Source: Paenibacillus lycopersici
Lineage (GTDB): Bacteria; Bacillota; Bacilli; Paenibacillales; Paenibacillaceae
Assembly (NCBI RefSeq): GCF_010119935.1
Contig: NZ_CP048209.1
Coordinates: forward strand, 6,422,001 to 6,486,000
Direction of reading: 5' to 3'
DNA: 64,000 bases
Within the stretch, counting starts at the first letter, position 1; every line of letters begins with the position of its first letter. The notes beneath the pieces are model-generated. The model ran no database searches, had not been told where the DNA came from, and worked only from the letters and a program-made list of their open reading frames with translations. A program made the translations under genes and the position numbers. Shown piece by piece: positions 54,523-62,680 of the stretch.

Positions 54523-55104
54523 CTATGCCTGCCGCGCAGGATTCTCGTCGCGGTTCGCATCCGCCGGCACGTCCTGCTTCGCCTTCCTGCCTTCCCGGTT
54601 CAGCGCCATGAACAGCCCGATATAAATGAAAGAGGTAACGAACGAGAAGACGATGACGCCCCACAAATAAGTACGCGCCCACGAAGCCTCGAAGAAGATA
54701 AAGCAGAGTGCCAAATAGTACAGCATCGTCGTCAGTTTGCCCATCCAATTGGCCGGGACCGTCCGTTTGCCCCGAAAATGAAAGTACGCCGAACCGACGA
54801 TCATGCCCGCATCCCGAATGAATATCGCCGCGCCCGCGCTCCACGGAATATGTCCCGTCACGAGCAGGGATATAATCACGGTGATCATCATCGTCTTGTC
54901 CGCAAGCGGATCCAGCATCGAGCCGACCAGGGTAACCTGCCCGTACTTGCGTGCCAAATATCCGTCCAAGATATCCGTCGCGCCCGCGAGAACGATGATC
55001 AGGAACGCCCACATCATATGGTTCGAGGAATCCGAAGCGAATATGGCCACATACACGGGAATGAACGCAAACCGAAGCATAGTGAGCAAATTGGGCACAT
55101 TCAT
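54523..55104 (-). CDS. CDP-alcohol phosphatidyltransferase (PgsA-like)
   Basis: A 193-residue membrane enzyme of the CDP-alcohol phosphatidyltransferase family. The signature DG-x2-AR-x8-G-x3-D-x3-D is complete in DGYLARKYGQVTLVGSMLDP plus LADK, and about five hydrophobic segments follow the family plan. It resembles PgsA and probably makes phosphatidylglycerophosphate, but a paralogous role is possible since most genomes have another copy near recA. The C-terminal tail is short and charged. AGGAGG lies upstream. Confidence 0.85.
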   Translation of the reverse strand: MNVPNLLTMLRFAFIPVYVAIFASDSSNHMMWAFLIIVLAGATDILDGYLARKYGQVTLVGSMLDPLADKTMMITVIISLLVTGHIPWSAGAAIFIRDAGMIVGSAYFHFRGKRTVPANWMGKLTTMLYYLALCFIFFEASWARTYLWGVIVFSFVTSFIYIGLFMALNREGRKAKQDVPADANRDENPARQA

Positions 55105-55531
55105 TGCGCTTACGCCTCCTTGCCGGATTGGGTCGTTCCCCGCCGACGAACGGCGGGTTGACAGCTAATGTCTCCGGATGATTGGTTGCGCGCGCGTCAA
55201 GCCTCTGAAGCTTCATCTCCCGGGGCGTTCGATTGCAGACATTCTCAACCATTATAACGCTACGCTGGAAAAAATAAAACCTCGCCGACCCGCGTCAAAC
55301 CCGCGATAACCGCCGCTCCCCACCCGATTTACCCTAACTAAATTTGCCAGTTTGCCCGCAATGCCTTCAATTTATGCCTGCCGGAACCGTTAAATATAAA
55401 GACAAGATGAATAGGAAGCCGCTTCTCGGGCGGCATGCCGCGTTCGTCCCTCGCTGCGGAAGAAAACGTCCGACAACGGTTTCCTTCCATAGTAAGAAGA
55501 AAATTCACGTCTTTGGAGGTATTGAAACAGC
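55105..55531. other. Divergent intergenic region
   Basis: 427 bp between the phosphatidyltransferase (minus) and the Big_2 gene (plus). It should hold both promoters. On the minus strand a TATAAT box lies near 55253, without a good -35 box. On the plus strand GGAGG lies 12 bases before the Big_2 ATG; several short inverted repeats (for example around CCGCTTCTCGGGCGG, 55419-55434) lie in its leader. No riboswitch class was recognised. Confidence 0.5.
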
Positions 55532-57721
55532 ATGCGCATGAACAAATCCGCCGCTCCCGTCAAATTCCGGCCTTGGCTTACCGCTCTACTGGCCATCGTC
55601 TTCATGCTCTCGTCTTTCGCCGGCTTTGCGTACGCGGAAGATGTCGTCACAGGCATTTCCTTCGACAACGCCCCGTCGACGGCCCGCATTTACATTGAGG
55701 ACGATGCGCTTCAGGTCGACGTCGTAGCCTCCATTTCCGGTTCAACGTCCCAGAAGAACGTGACGTTGAACGCCTCATGGACGACATCCAACTCGTCCGT
55801 CGTCAAAGTAACCAGCGGTCTCCTGACCGCGGTGGCCAAAGGCACCGCAACGGTCAGCGCGACCTATCAAGGCTATAAAGTTTCCCTGCCTGTCACCGTT
55901 GATTATGTATATGACAGCGTGACGATCATGAGTGCCGGCACTGCCGTCGATTCCGCGATTAACGTGCAGCTGGGCGACAAATTGAACTATACCCTGATCG
56001 CGGCCAAAAGCGGCACGGACGATCAGGACGTTACCGAGGACGCGGCCTGGTCCAGCTCCAACGCGAATGTCGCGACCGTCGAAGACGGCAAAGTGACGCT
56101 GGCGGCAGCCGGGGAAACGACCATTACCGCCAAGCACAAAGGCAGAACGGACACCGTGAAGCTGACCGTAGCCTCGCCGTACAAGTCGCTGAAGCTGACC
56201 CGCGCGGACGGAACAACCGCGGATCTGCTGGAGTTCGTCTTCGACAGCCCTGTCCAGCAGCTCACGGCGACCGCGGTAACGTCCAGCGGCGCAAGCAGCG
56301 TGCTGAGCGATATCAACTGGTCCACGAGCAGCGCGGCGGTCGCGACCGTCGAAGACGGCGCCGTAACGCCTGTCGGCGTTGGCATCGCGACGATTACCGC
56401 CTCTTACCTCGGCGTAAGCAGCAGCGCGACAGTGGTCGTCCGGCCGGCATTCGAAGCGCTCCGCATCACGCCGAAGGCCGACCAGCACATCACGCTGAAA
56501 ACCGCGCCGATCGCCTTCACGGTCGAAGTGCTGGATGCCGATGCCGATCCCGTTAACGTAACGTCCTTGGCAGCTTGGAACTCCAGCAACGTATTCGCGG
56601 CGACAGTGGACGGCAACGGCATCGTGACGCCGAAGGGCGTAGGCAGCACGGTGATCAAGGCGACCTACAAGGGCGTTTCCCAACAGGTCAACGTGACGGT
56701 GTATCCAACCATCAGCGCCTTGTCCGTCGCGAAGGACAGCATCGACGCCTTCGTCGACGACGCCAACGTATCGCTTCCGAAGGTAACGGCAACGACGCTC
56801 GCCGGAGATTCGGTGGATATCTCGAGCCTGACGAGCTGGACAAGCAGCAACGTGACGGTCTTCGATAAAGTGGACGACAAATGGACGGCGAAGAAGGCCG
56901 GAACGGCGGTGCTGAGCGCAACCGTTCAAGGCAAGTCGATCTCCTTCGCCGTGAATGTCCATGAACATCCGCTGCTGCTCACTTCCGACCAAGCCAATCT
57001 GTCCGTTATTATCGGCAAAGACACGAAGCTGCCGACAATTACGATGACGTACGACACCGGCGACGAAGAAGACGTCACTTCGCTTGTAACCTGGAAGAGC
57101 TCATCGGCCAACCTGCTCGTGAAGGCGCCGAACGTGAAAGGCATTCAAGCTTCGAGCGCTAACCTCACGGCAACGTATCTTGGCAAATCCGTGACGATCC
57201 GCGTCACGATCGAAGAAGAAATTACGAAGATCACGATCGACAACACATCGCTTGTCTTCAGTCCGGAACGCTCCACCACGCTCAAGGCGACAGGCGTGTA
57301 CAAGAGCGGCAAAACCATCTCCCTGGCTTCCAAGATGAATTGGACCATCGATCCGGAGACGCTGGCCACGATCAAGAACGGCACCTTGAAGACGCTGAAA
57401 GAAGGCACAGGCAAGCTGACCGGGGAATATCAAGGCAAATCCGTTTCCGTTACGATCGACGTCATCGGCAAGCTGAAAACCGTCACCCCATCGAGCAAGT
57501 CGTTCGCGCTCGCGCCGGGGAACGCGCAATCCGTGAAAGTGACCGGCTCCTATGAAGGCGGACGTACGGAAGACCTGACGAAGGCAGCCGTCTGGACGAC
57601 CGGCAACAACCGGGTAGCCACCGTCGCGGACGGCGTGATCACGGCCGTCGCGAAAGGCTCGACGAACATCCGGGCTACCGTGAACGGCAAGACCGCGACC
57701 ATCCGCATATCCGTCAAATAA
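55532..57721 (+). CDS. Secreted protein with eight Big_2 Ig-like repeats
   Basis: A 729-residue exported protein and the only convincing plus-strand gene. A signal peptide (WLTALLAIVFMLSSFAGFAYA, cleaved before ED) leads into eight repeats of about 80 residues with the Big_2 core, seen as WTTSNSSVVKV, WSSSNANVATV, WSTSSAAVATV, WNSSNVFAATV, WTSSNVTVFD, WKSSSANLLV, WTIDPETLATI and WTTGNNRVATV. No SLH, LPXTG or membrane anchor was seen, so release or non-covalent binding is likely. Big_2 domains usually serve adhesion or polysaccharide binding. GGAGG is 12 bases upstream of the ATG. A bidirectional terminator closes the gene. Confidence 0.88.
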   Translation: MRMNKSAAPVKFRPWLTALLAIVFMLSSFAGFAYAEDVVTGISFDNAPSTARIYIEDDALQVDVVASISGSTSQKNVTLNASWTTSNSSVVKVTSGLLTAVAKGTATVSATYQGYKVSLPVTVDYVYDSVTIMSAGTAVDSAINVQLGDKLNYTLIAAKSGTDDQDVTEDAAWSSSNANVATVEDGKVTLAAAGETTITAKHKGRTDTVKLTVASPYKSLKLTRADGTTADLLEFVFDSPVQQLTATAVTSSGASSVLSDINWSTSSAAVATVEDGAVTPVGVGIATITASYLGVSSSATVVVRPAFEALRITPKADQHITLKTAPIAFTVEVLDADADPVNVTSLAAWNSSNVFAATVDGNGIVTPKGVGSTVIKATYKGVSQQVNVTVYPTISALSVAKDSIDAFVDDANVSLPKVTATTLAGDSVDISSLTSWTSSNVTVFDKVDDKWTAKKAGTAVLSATVQGKSISFAVNVHEHPLLLTSDQANLSVIIGKDTKLPTITMTYDTGDEEDVTSLVTWKSSSANLLVKAPNVKGIQASSANLTATYLGKSVTIRVTIEEEITKITIDNTSLVFSPERSTTLKATGVYKSGKTISLASKMNWTIDPETLATIKNGTLKTLKEGTGKLTGEYQGKSVSVTIDVIGKLKTVTPSSKSFALAPGNAQSVKVTGSYEGGRTEDLTKAAVWTTGNNRVATVADGVITAVAKGSTNIRATVNGKTATIRISVK

Positions 57722-57740
57722 CCGTTGGCACCGCACAAAA

Positions 57741-57782
57741 AGCCTGCGTAACCGCCCCATAAGGCGGCAACGCAGGCTTTTC
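57741..57782 (+). terminator. Terminator of the Big_2 gene
   Basis: AGCCTGCGT pairs with ACGCAGGCT and an inner ACCGCC/GGCGG part adds length, followed by TTTTC. A-runs on the other side allow activity on both strands. Confidence 0.9.
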
Positions 57783-57854
57783 TCTTGGCGCAGGTCCCGG
57801 TCCCGGCGAGGCGAGCGCGTCCGACCTGACGCGCGCAGGCAGGCAAGAGAATAC

Positions 57855-57883
57855 AAAAACCTGCCCGGCGCAAGCCGGGCAGG
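57855..57883 (-). terminator. Terminator of the EpuA-family gene
   Basis: On the minus strand CCTGCCCGGC, a GC-rich 4-base loop, GCCGGGCAGG and TTTTTG. The stem is perfect over 10 bp. Confidence 0.92.
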
Positions 57884-57901
57884 CCGTCAAGCCGATCTCA
57901 C

Positions 57902-58249
57902 TCAATCGGCGAATACGAGGTCGTACACATGCTTCCATGTCTCTGCCTGGAAGATCTCATCCCCGGGCTGTTTGCCAAGCACCGCATAACCGATGTACAT
58001 GCCGCCAATGACGGCGAGCACGCATAGAATCGGCACGATGCTCTTCAGCAGCAGCCAGCGAATGACGCGCACGGCGGGATGGCGCTTCTTGCGGGCGGCA
58101 GCCTTCGATTGTTTTCCGGCCGCTGGCCGCTCGGCTTGTTGAGCCTTTCTCCGCGCGGGATCGCCGGCAACCGAAGCGCCGAGCAGAGGGCTGCGTTCCG
58201 CGGACGTCACGCTCTCCATGCCGGCAGCCGTTTCTTTCTTTGAATCCAT
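57902..58249 (-). CDS. EpuA-family small membrane protein (annotated elsewhere as RNA polymerase subunit beta)
   Basis: A 115-residue protein with a basic, disordered N-terminal half (KAAARKKRHPAVRVIRW), one membrane segment (SIVPILCVLAVIGGMYIGYA) and the conserved C-terminus VLGKQPGDEIFQAETWKHVY followed by DLVFAD, which marks the EpuA family. Databases often call it DNA-directed RNA polymerase subunit beta because it can occur next to or fused with such genes, but the sequence shows a membrane protein and no polymerase part. It follows flhP by 17 bp and probably shares its transcript. The function is unknown. Confidence 0.82.
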   Translation of the reverse strand: MDSKKETAAGMESVTSAERSPLLGASVAGDPARRKAQQAERPAAGKQSKAAARKKRHPAVRVIRWLLLKSIVPILCVLAVIGGMYIGYAVLGKQPGDEIFQAETWKHVYDLVFAD

Positions 58250-58266
58250 AAGCGTTCACTCATTTC

Positions 58267-59088
58267 CTATGCGCGCAAATTGTTCGCGAGCCCCATCATC
58301 GTATCGCTCGACGTCAACGCTCTGGCGCTAAGCTGATAGGCCCGCTGCACGCTGATCAAATCCGTCATCTCGTCGGCCAAGACGACGTTGGATTGCTCCA
58401 AATATCCTTGTTTAATGGCGATTTTCGATTCCGGACTGGCCGTTACGTCATGCAGCACGTCATTCGGCTGAATGCCGTCGGCAATGGCGAATAGATTGTC
58501 CGAGACTTGATTGAGCAGCGCCGGCTTATCCACCTGCACAAGCTTGAGCTGTCCTAGCGTCATGAGGCCGCCTGTCGGCAGCGTACCGATGACATTGCCG
58601 GCGCTGTCGATGCTGACGGCTTGCATTTCGGCCGGGATTTCAATCGGTTTCTCGTTAATGCCCGATACCGGATAGCCTTCTTTCGTCGTCAGGATGTTGA
58701 TGCCGTTGCTGGTAAAGCTCGTCTGGAACGAACCGCCGCGCGTGTAGCCGAGATGTCCGTCGTTGTCGACTTGAACCTGGAACAGGGCATTGCCTTCGAT
58801 GGCGACGTCGAACGGCTGGTCTGTCTGCTGCAACGGTCCCTGCGAGAGATCGGGCTGCACCATGGTGAGCCGCGATCCCCAGCCTTGATTGAATCCCATC
58901 GGCGTCAGCCGTCCGGGCTGGTTGAACGCCTCGGGCTGCTGCTTCAGCGTCGTCAGCAGGTCTTCGAACGTACCGACCTTCCGCTTGTAGCCGACCGTAT
59001 TCACGTTCGCAATATTGTCGGCCAGCATATCCAGCTTCTGCTGCAGTCCGTTCATGGACGCCATTGCGCTAATCATTGAGCCGTTCAT
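58267..59088 (-). CDS. flhP: Flagellar hook-basal body protein FlhP
   Basis: A 273-residue rod/hook protein of the FlgF/FlgG family. The N-terminal motif is MLADNIANVNTVGYKRK, the middle FlgE/F/G-like domain has FDVAIEGNALFQV, and the C-terminal motif is SNVVLADEMTDLISVQRAYQ. In Bacillus FlhO and FlhP are the distal and proximal rod components. The ATG at 59086-59088 has AGGAGG 8 bases upstream; the open frame is 16 codons longer without support. It lies 101 bp downstream of flhO. Confidence 0.93.
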   Translation of the reverse strand: MNGSMISAMASMNGLQQKLDMLADNIANVNTVGYKRKVGTFEDLLTTLKQQPEAFNQPGRLTPMGFNQGWGSRLTMVQPDLSQGPLQQTDQPFDVAIEGNALFQVQVDNDGHLGYTRGGSFQTSFTSNGINILTTKEGYPVSGINEKPIEIPAEMQAVSIDSAGNVIGTLPTGGLMTLGQLKLVQVDKPALLNQVSDNLFAIADGIQPNDVLHDVTASPESKIAIKQGYLEQSNVVLADEMTDLISVQRAYQLSARALTSSDTMMGLANNLRA

Positions 59089-59189
59089 TCCGTTAGCCTC
59101 CTTGGCTGCATAGGCGAGCAGTACTAGGATGCGCATTAAGGATGCGCATCAGTACGACCGGCCCCTGCCCTGCGTTCCTATACGCGAAA

Positions 59190-60056
59190 TTAAATGCGTC
59201 CGATCTCGTTAACCGCTTTATCCATGCTTTTATCGTAAAATTGAATGACTTTCTGATTCGCTTCATACGCTCTCGACGCCGCCATCAGGTCGACCATCGC
59301 TTGCGACGCGTCTACGTTGGAACGTTCCACGAAGCCTTGGCGCACCTCGACGCCATCGTCCGCGGTGATCGGACGGGCTGTCGTCTCGCCCTCCGCGAGC
59401 TTGAACTTGCCGTCGCCCTCGCGCACCAGCTTGTTCGGATTGTCCACTCGCGTTATGAGCAGCTGCCCCGCGCTTTGGCCGGTTGCCGGATTCACAAGGC
59501 GGTTGTCGCCCGTGAGCGTCAGCTCGTTGAAGGTCATGCCTGCCGGAAGCCGGAACGGCTGGCCGTTCGTGCCGAGCACGCGGGAGCCGTCAGGCAGCGT
59601 CAGGAAGCCCTGCTCGTCCAGCTTGAACTGGCCGTCTCGCGTATACCGCGTTTCGCCGTCGCCGTTCTGCACCGTAAAGAACGCCTGCGGCTGGAAAATC
59701 AGCTCTCCGTCCGCCGTCAGCGCTTTGCCGGAAGAATCGAAATTCACGCCCGGCACGCCGATATCCGACACGATGGCAAAGTCGCTGAACTGGTTCGTCT
59801 GCATCAGGTCGCCCTGCAGGTTGATCTGCAGGCTCTCCTCGGCGAATACGCCCGTGTTCAGCTTTCCGACCGACTTGCCGTTATCGATATCCTGCGAGCC
59901 CGTCAAGTGAAGCAGCATATCCGGGAAGGAATGGGTAACCGCGTACTTCTGCTTATAGCCCGGCGTATTAATATTGGCGATATTATTCGTGATGGTATCA
60001 TGTCTGTTCTGCTGCGAAATCATTCCCGACGCAGCGGTGTATAAACCTCTTAACAT
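59190..60056 (-). CDS. flhO: Flagellar hook-basal body protein FlhO
   Basis: A 288-residue paralogue of FlhP. It starts MLRGLYTAASGMISQQNRHD and has TNNIANINTPGYKQK, then FAIVSDIGVPGVNF, and ends with the helical motif SNVDASQAMVDLMAASRAYE. GGGAGG precedes the ATG. The order spoIIID-mbl-flhO-flhP is the same as in Bacillus subtilis. I found no SigD-type promoter in the 192 bp between mbl and this gene. Confidence 0.94.
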   Translation of the reverse strand: MLRGLYTAASGMISQQNRHDTITNNIANINTPGYKQKYAVTHSFPDMLLHLTGSQDIDNGKSVGKLNTGVFAEESLQINLQGDLMQTNQFSDFAIVSDIGVPGVNFDSSGKALTADGELIFQPQAFFTVQNGDGETRYTRDGQFKLDEQGFLTLPDGSRVLGTNGQPFRLPAGMTFNELTLTGDNRLVNPATGQSAGQLLITRVDNPNKLVREGDGKFKLAEGETTARPITADDGVEVRQGFVERSNVDASQAMVDLMAASRAYEANQKVIQFYDKSMDKAVNEIGRI

Positions 60057-60248
60057 GGAGCATCCTCCCGGCGCGTATCGATTATCCGAACTTTACAAAC
60101 CTATCGTATATATCGGATAACGCGGCTCAGTGGTGAATAGGCAGCTGCTATGTCTTAAGACCTATTCTGCAAAGCCAATGCCCCTCGGCACGCCCCCCTA
60201 TGGCGTCCTACACGGACATCGGTTGCCGTCTATTCCTCACGATCGAGC

Positions 60249-61256
60249 CTAGCGCTTCGCATCCGCCCTGCGAGGCGTGCGGTCCAGGTGATCCAGCAGG
60301 AGGCCTGTCCCTTTCACGACGCAGTGCATCGGATCTTCGGCAATCAGCACCGGCACCTTCAGTTCTTCGGCCAACAGCGCGTCCAAACCGCCCAGCAGCG
60401 CGCCGCCGCCCGTCAGGATGACGCCGCGGTCGATGATGTCCGCCGACAACTCCGGCGGCGTCCGCTCCAGCACGGACTTGGCCGCCGATACGATCGACGA
60501 TACCGGCTCCCAGAGCGCTTCGCGCACCTCGTCCGAATAGATCGTCACCGTAAGCGGCAAGCCCGTCACCATATCGCGTCCGCGGATGTCGATCTCGTCG
60601 CGGAACCCGTTGTCGTACACGGTGCCGATCTTGATCTTGATATCTTCGCTCGTCCGTTCCCCGATCAAGAGCTTGTACTTGCTCTTGATATACTTCATGA
60701 TTGCCTCGTCGAACTTGTCCCCCGCGACTTTAATCGAAGAGGCCGTCACGACGTCGCCCATCGACAGCACGGCAACGTCCGTCGTGCCGCCGCCGATATC
60801 GACGACCATGTTCCCGCTAGGCTGATAAATGTCCATGCCTGCGCCGATCGCGGCCGCTTTCGGTTCCTCCTCCAGGAAAACGTCCTTCGCCCCGCTGCGC
60901 TCCGCGGCTTCGCGAATCGCCTTCTGCTCGACCGACGTGATGTTCGTCGGCGCGCAAATAAGAATGCGCGGGCGGCTGTACCATGAACGGCCGCCGACGC
61001 GATCAATGAAGGCTTTCAACATAATTTCCGTTATCTCGAAATCGGCGATGACGCCGTCCCGAAGCGGTCGGATGGCAATAATGTTTCCAGGGGTCCGTCC
61101 TACCATCCGATGCGCTTCTTCACCGACGGCAAGCACGCGTTTCGTTTCGCTTTCGATCGCGACGACCGAAGGCTCATCCAAGACGACGCCCTTCCCTCTT
61201 ACGTGAATGGACACGTTCGCGGTTCCCAAATCAATTCCAATGTCCTTGCTAAGCAT
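60249..61256 (-). CDS. mbl: Actin-like cell-shape protein Mbl
   Basis: A 335-residue MreB-family protein. Phosphate 1 motif IGIDLGTANVSIHVRGKG, GRTPGNIIAIRPLRDGVIAD, VVDIGGGTTDVAVLSMGDVV and adenosine motif GVILTGGGALLGGLDALL are intact. It organises lateral wall synthesis on the membrane. Identification as Mbl rather than MreB or MreBH rests on position directly after spoIIID. The ATG at 61254-61256 follows GGAGG by 11 bases; the frame continues 24 codons further without support. The C-terminal tail is Arg-rich. Confidence 0.93.
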   Translation of the reverse strand: MLSKDIGIDLGTANVSIHVRGKGVVLDEPSVVAIESETKRVLAVGEEAHRMVGRTPGNIIAIRPLRDGVIADFEITEIMLKAFIDRVGGRSWYSRPRILICAPTNITSVEQKAIREAAERSGAKDVFLEEEPKAAAIGAGMDIYQPSGNMVVDIGGGTTDVAVLSMGDVVTASSIKVAGDKFDEAIMKYIKSKYKLLIGERTSEDIKIKIGTVYDNGFRDEIDIRGRDMVTGLPLTVTIYSDEVREALWEPVSSIVSAAKSVLERTPPELSADIIDRGVILTGGGALLGGLDALLAEELKVPVLIAEDPMHCVVKGTGLLLDHLDRTPRRADAKR

Positions 61257-61360
61257 ACGTCTTAAGTCCTCCAGCGCGAATAATAGTCGAGTGCAATCCT
61301 CATCTAGTATAGTATTCGCTGAAATCAACGAAAATCCTCTATTTTTGTAGAAAAAATCGC

Positions 61361-61648
61361 TTACGATTTTGCCGCCGCAAGCACTTCGCGCTTGCGTCCG
61401 GAGCTCTTTTTATACTTGATTTTGGTCGCTTCTCCTCCCCTCAGGTGCCGGATCGATTTGTGGTATTCCAGAATATGCTTCACCTGGTCCGCCAAATCAG
61501 GATTTATCTCCGGCAATCGCTCGGTCAAATCCTTGTGCACCGTGCTTTTGGAGACGCCAAATTCTTTAGCGATCGTCCGCACCGTGTGCTTCGTCTCGAC
61601 GATGCAACGGCCGATTTTTATGGTCCGTTCTTTGATGTAATCGTGCAC
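61361..61648 (-). CDS. spoIIID: Sporulation transcriptional regulator SpoIIID
   Basis: A 95-residue DNA-binding protein. The start HDYIKERTIKIGRCIVETKH, the HTH TVRTIAKEFGVSKSTVHKDL and the segment KSIRHLRGGEATKIKYKK are almost identical to Bacillus SpoIIID. It acts in the mother cell after SigE, repressing and activating many genes. The start is GTG (61646-61648), as in Bacillus. A SigE-type promoter is suggested upstream. The gene precedes mbl by 104 bp. Confidence 0.97.
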   Translation of the reverse strand: MHDYIKERTIKIGRCIVETKHTVRTIAKEFGVSKSTVHKDLTERLPEINPDLADQVKHILEYHKSIRHLRGGEATKIKYKKSSGRKREVLAAAKS

Positions 61649-61681
61649 GCTCCCGCCTCCCTACTCGAGATAGTTTGGTAC

Positions 61682-61709
61682 AGTATATGAGGGGTCTGGG
61701 TAGATATTC
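61682..61709 (-). promoter_or_regulatory. Candidate SigE promoter of spoIIID
   Basis: Minus strand: GAATATC (61703-61709), 13 bases, CATATACT (61682-61689), against an approximate SigE pattern of ATATT then CATACA-T. Position relative to the GTG start (leader about 27 bases) is suitable, but both boxes are imperfect. Confidence 0.42.
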
Positions 61710-61771
61710 TTTGTGTCCAAGCGTGACAAGCCCAAGAACTGCAAATATTTTCAAACGGGCCCTCCAAACGC

Positions 61772-61802
61772 AAAAAAAGAAGGCAGGAGATCCCTGCCTT
61801 CG
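61772..61802 (-). terminator. Terminator of the SpoIIQ-like gene
   Basis: On the minus strand GAAGGCAGG, a 4-base loop, CCTGCCTTC and seven T. It lies 34 bases after the stop. Confidence 0.93.
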
Positions 61803-61835
61803 TAAGGTTTCGCGGCCTATGCCGCCTTGCCGGTA

Positions 61836-62591
61836 TTATTGTGCTTCCGTGCTCGCGGCCGCTTCGATCAGCGCCTGCGGATTCATCGGCTTGCCGTCCT
61901 TGCGCACTTCGAAGTGCAGGTGGACGCCGAGATCCTTCTCCAGCTCGTCCCGTCCCGCTTTCGCGATGACGTCGCCTTGCTTCACGTCTTGACCGACTTT
62001 AACCTGAACGTTGCTCAAGCTGTTGTACACCGTTACAAGCCCGTTGGCATGCTTGATTTGAACCACGTTGCCGTTGATCGGATTTTTCTCGGCTACCGTG
62101 ACCACGCCGCTCAGCGCCGCTTTCACGTCGAACGCCACGTCGTTCTTGCCAAGGTCGATCCCCATGTTCGGGATGAACTTGTTGTCGTACGTTTGAATCA
62201 GCGCCGCTGCGCGGGTCTCGCTGCTGGACTGCACGTCGTAGTATGGCGCCACGACATCCAGCTGGCTCTTGTCGGCAGGCCATTGCATAAGCTCGCCTTC
62301 CGATTTGGCGATCATTTTGTCATTATCCGACGGCGTTACTTCGTCTTGCGTCTGCTCATCCGTTACCCCTTGCGTAGCGTCTACGGTTGTGCTGGCCGGT
62401 TTGTCCGATGTTTCCCCAGCTCCCCCATAGAGCCACATTAAGGTTACGATGATTGCTGCCGCGGCCAAAAATGCTGATGGTGCTGCCCATTTCTTTGCCA
62501 TCAGTTTTCTCCACGCAGACGGTTTGACGGCTTTGCCTCCTACTACATTTTTAGGAGACTCTTCATTGAACTTTGATTTGTTATCACTCAT
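61836..62591 (-). CDS. spoIIQ: SpoIIQ-like forespore protein with degenerate LytM domain
   Basis: A 251-residue protein with one N-terminal membrane segment (APSAFLAAAAIIVTLMWLYG) and an extracytoplasmic M23/LytM domain (about 110-245). The C-terminal active-site motif is present (GVHLHFEVRKDG), but the first zinc ligand is lost: where an active enzyme has H-x-G-x-D, this one reads NMGID. Bacillus SpoIIQ is also inactive (Ser there). SpoIIQ bridges forespore and mother cell with SpoIIIAH during engulfment. The neighbourhood (spoIID above, spoIIID below) supports the identity. GAGGTGAT precedes the ATG. Confidence 0.88.
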   Translation of the reverse strand: MSDNKSKFNEESPKNVVGGKAVKPSAWRKLMAKKWAAPSAFLAAAAIIVTLMWLYGGAGETSDKPASTTVDATQGVTDEQTQDEVTPSDNDKMIAKSEGELMQWPADKSQLDVVAPYYDVQSSSETRAAALIQTYDNKFIPNMGIDLGKNDVAFDVKAALSGVVTVAEKNPINGNVVQIKHANGLVTVYNSLSNVQVKVGQDVKQGDVIAKAGRDELEKDLGVHLHFEVRKDGKPMNPQALIEAAASTEAQ

Positions 62592-62611
62592 TGTTCGATC
62601 ACCTCACTAGC

Positions 62612-62640
62612 CATTGTTGCCGAAACCTAGCAGTTTATAC
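62612..62640 (-). promoter_or_regulatory. Candidate SigF promoter of spoIIQ
   Basis: Minus strand: GTATA (62636-62640), 14 bases, GGCAACAATG (62612-62621), which fits the SigF -10 pattern. The predicted start leaves a leader of only about 15 bases, so the assignment is tentative. Confidence 0.4.
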
Positions 62641-62680
62641 GTGAGGGATTTACATTTTTTGAGATTTCAAGTCTTGGAAG

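Noticed and set aside
55320..55531. Possible cyclic-di-GMP riboswitch in the leader of the Big_2 gene
   Set aside because: Short stems are present, but the conserved core bases of that class could not be found.
57902..58249. A true RNA polymerase beta subunit fragment
   Set aside because: The 115 residues are a basic tail plus one membrane segment and the EpuA C-terminus; no rpoB-like sequence is present.
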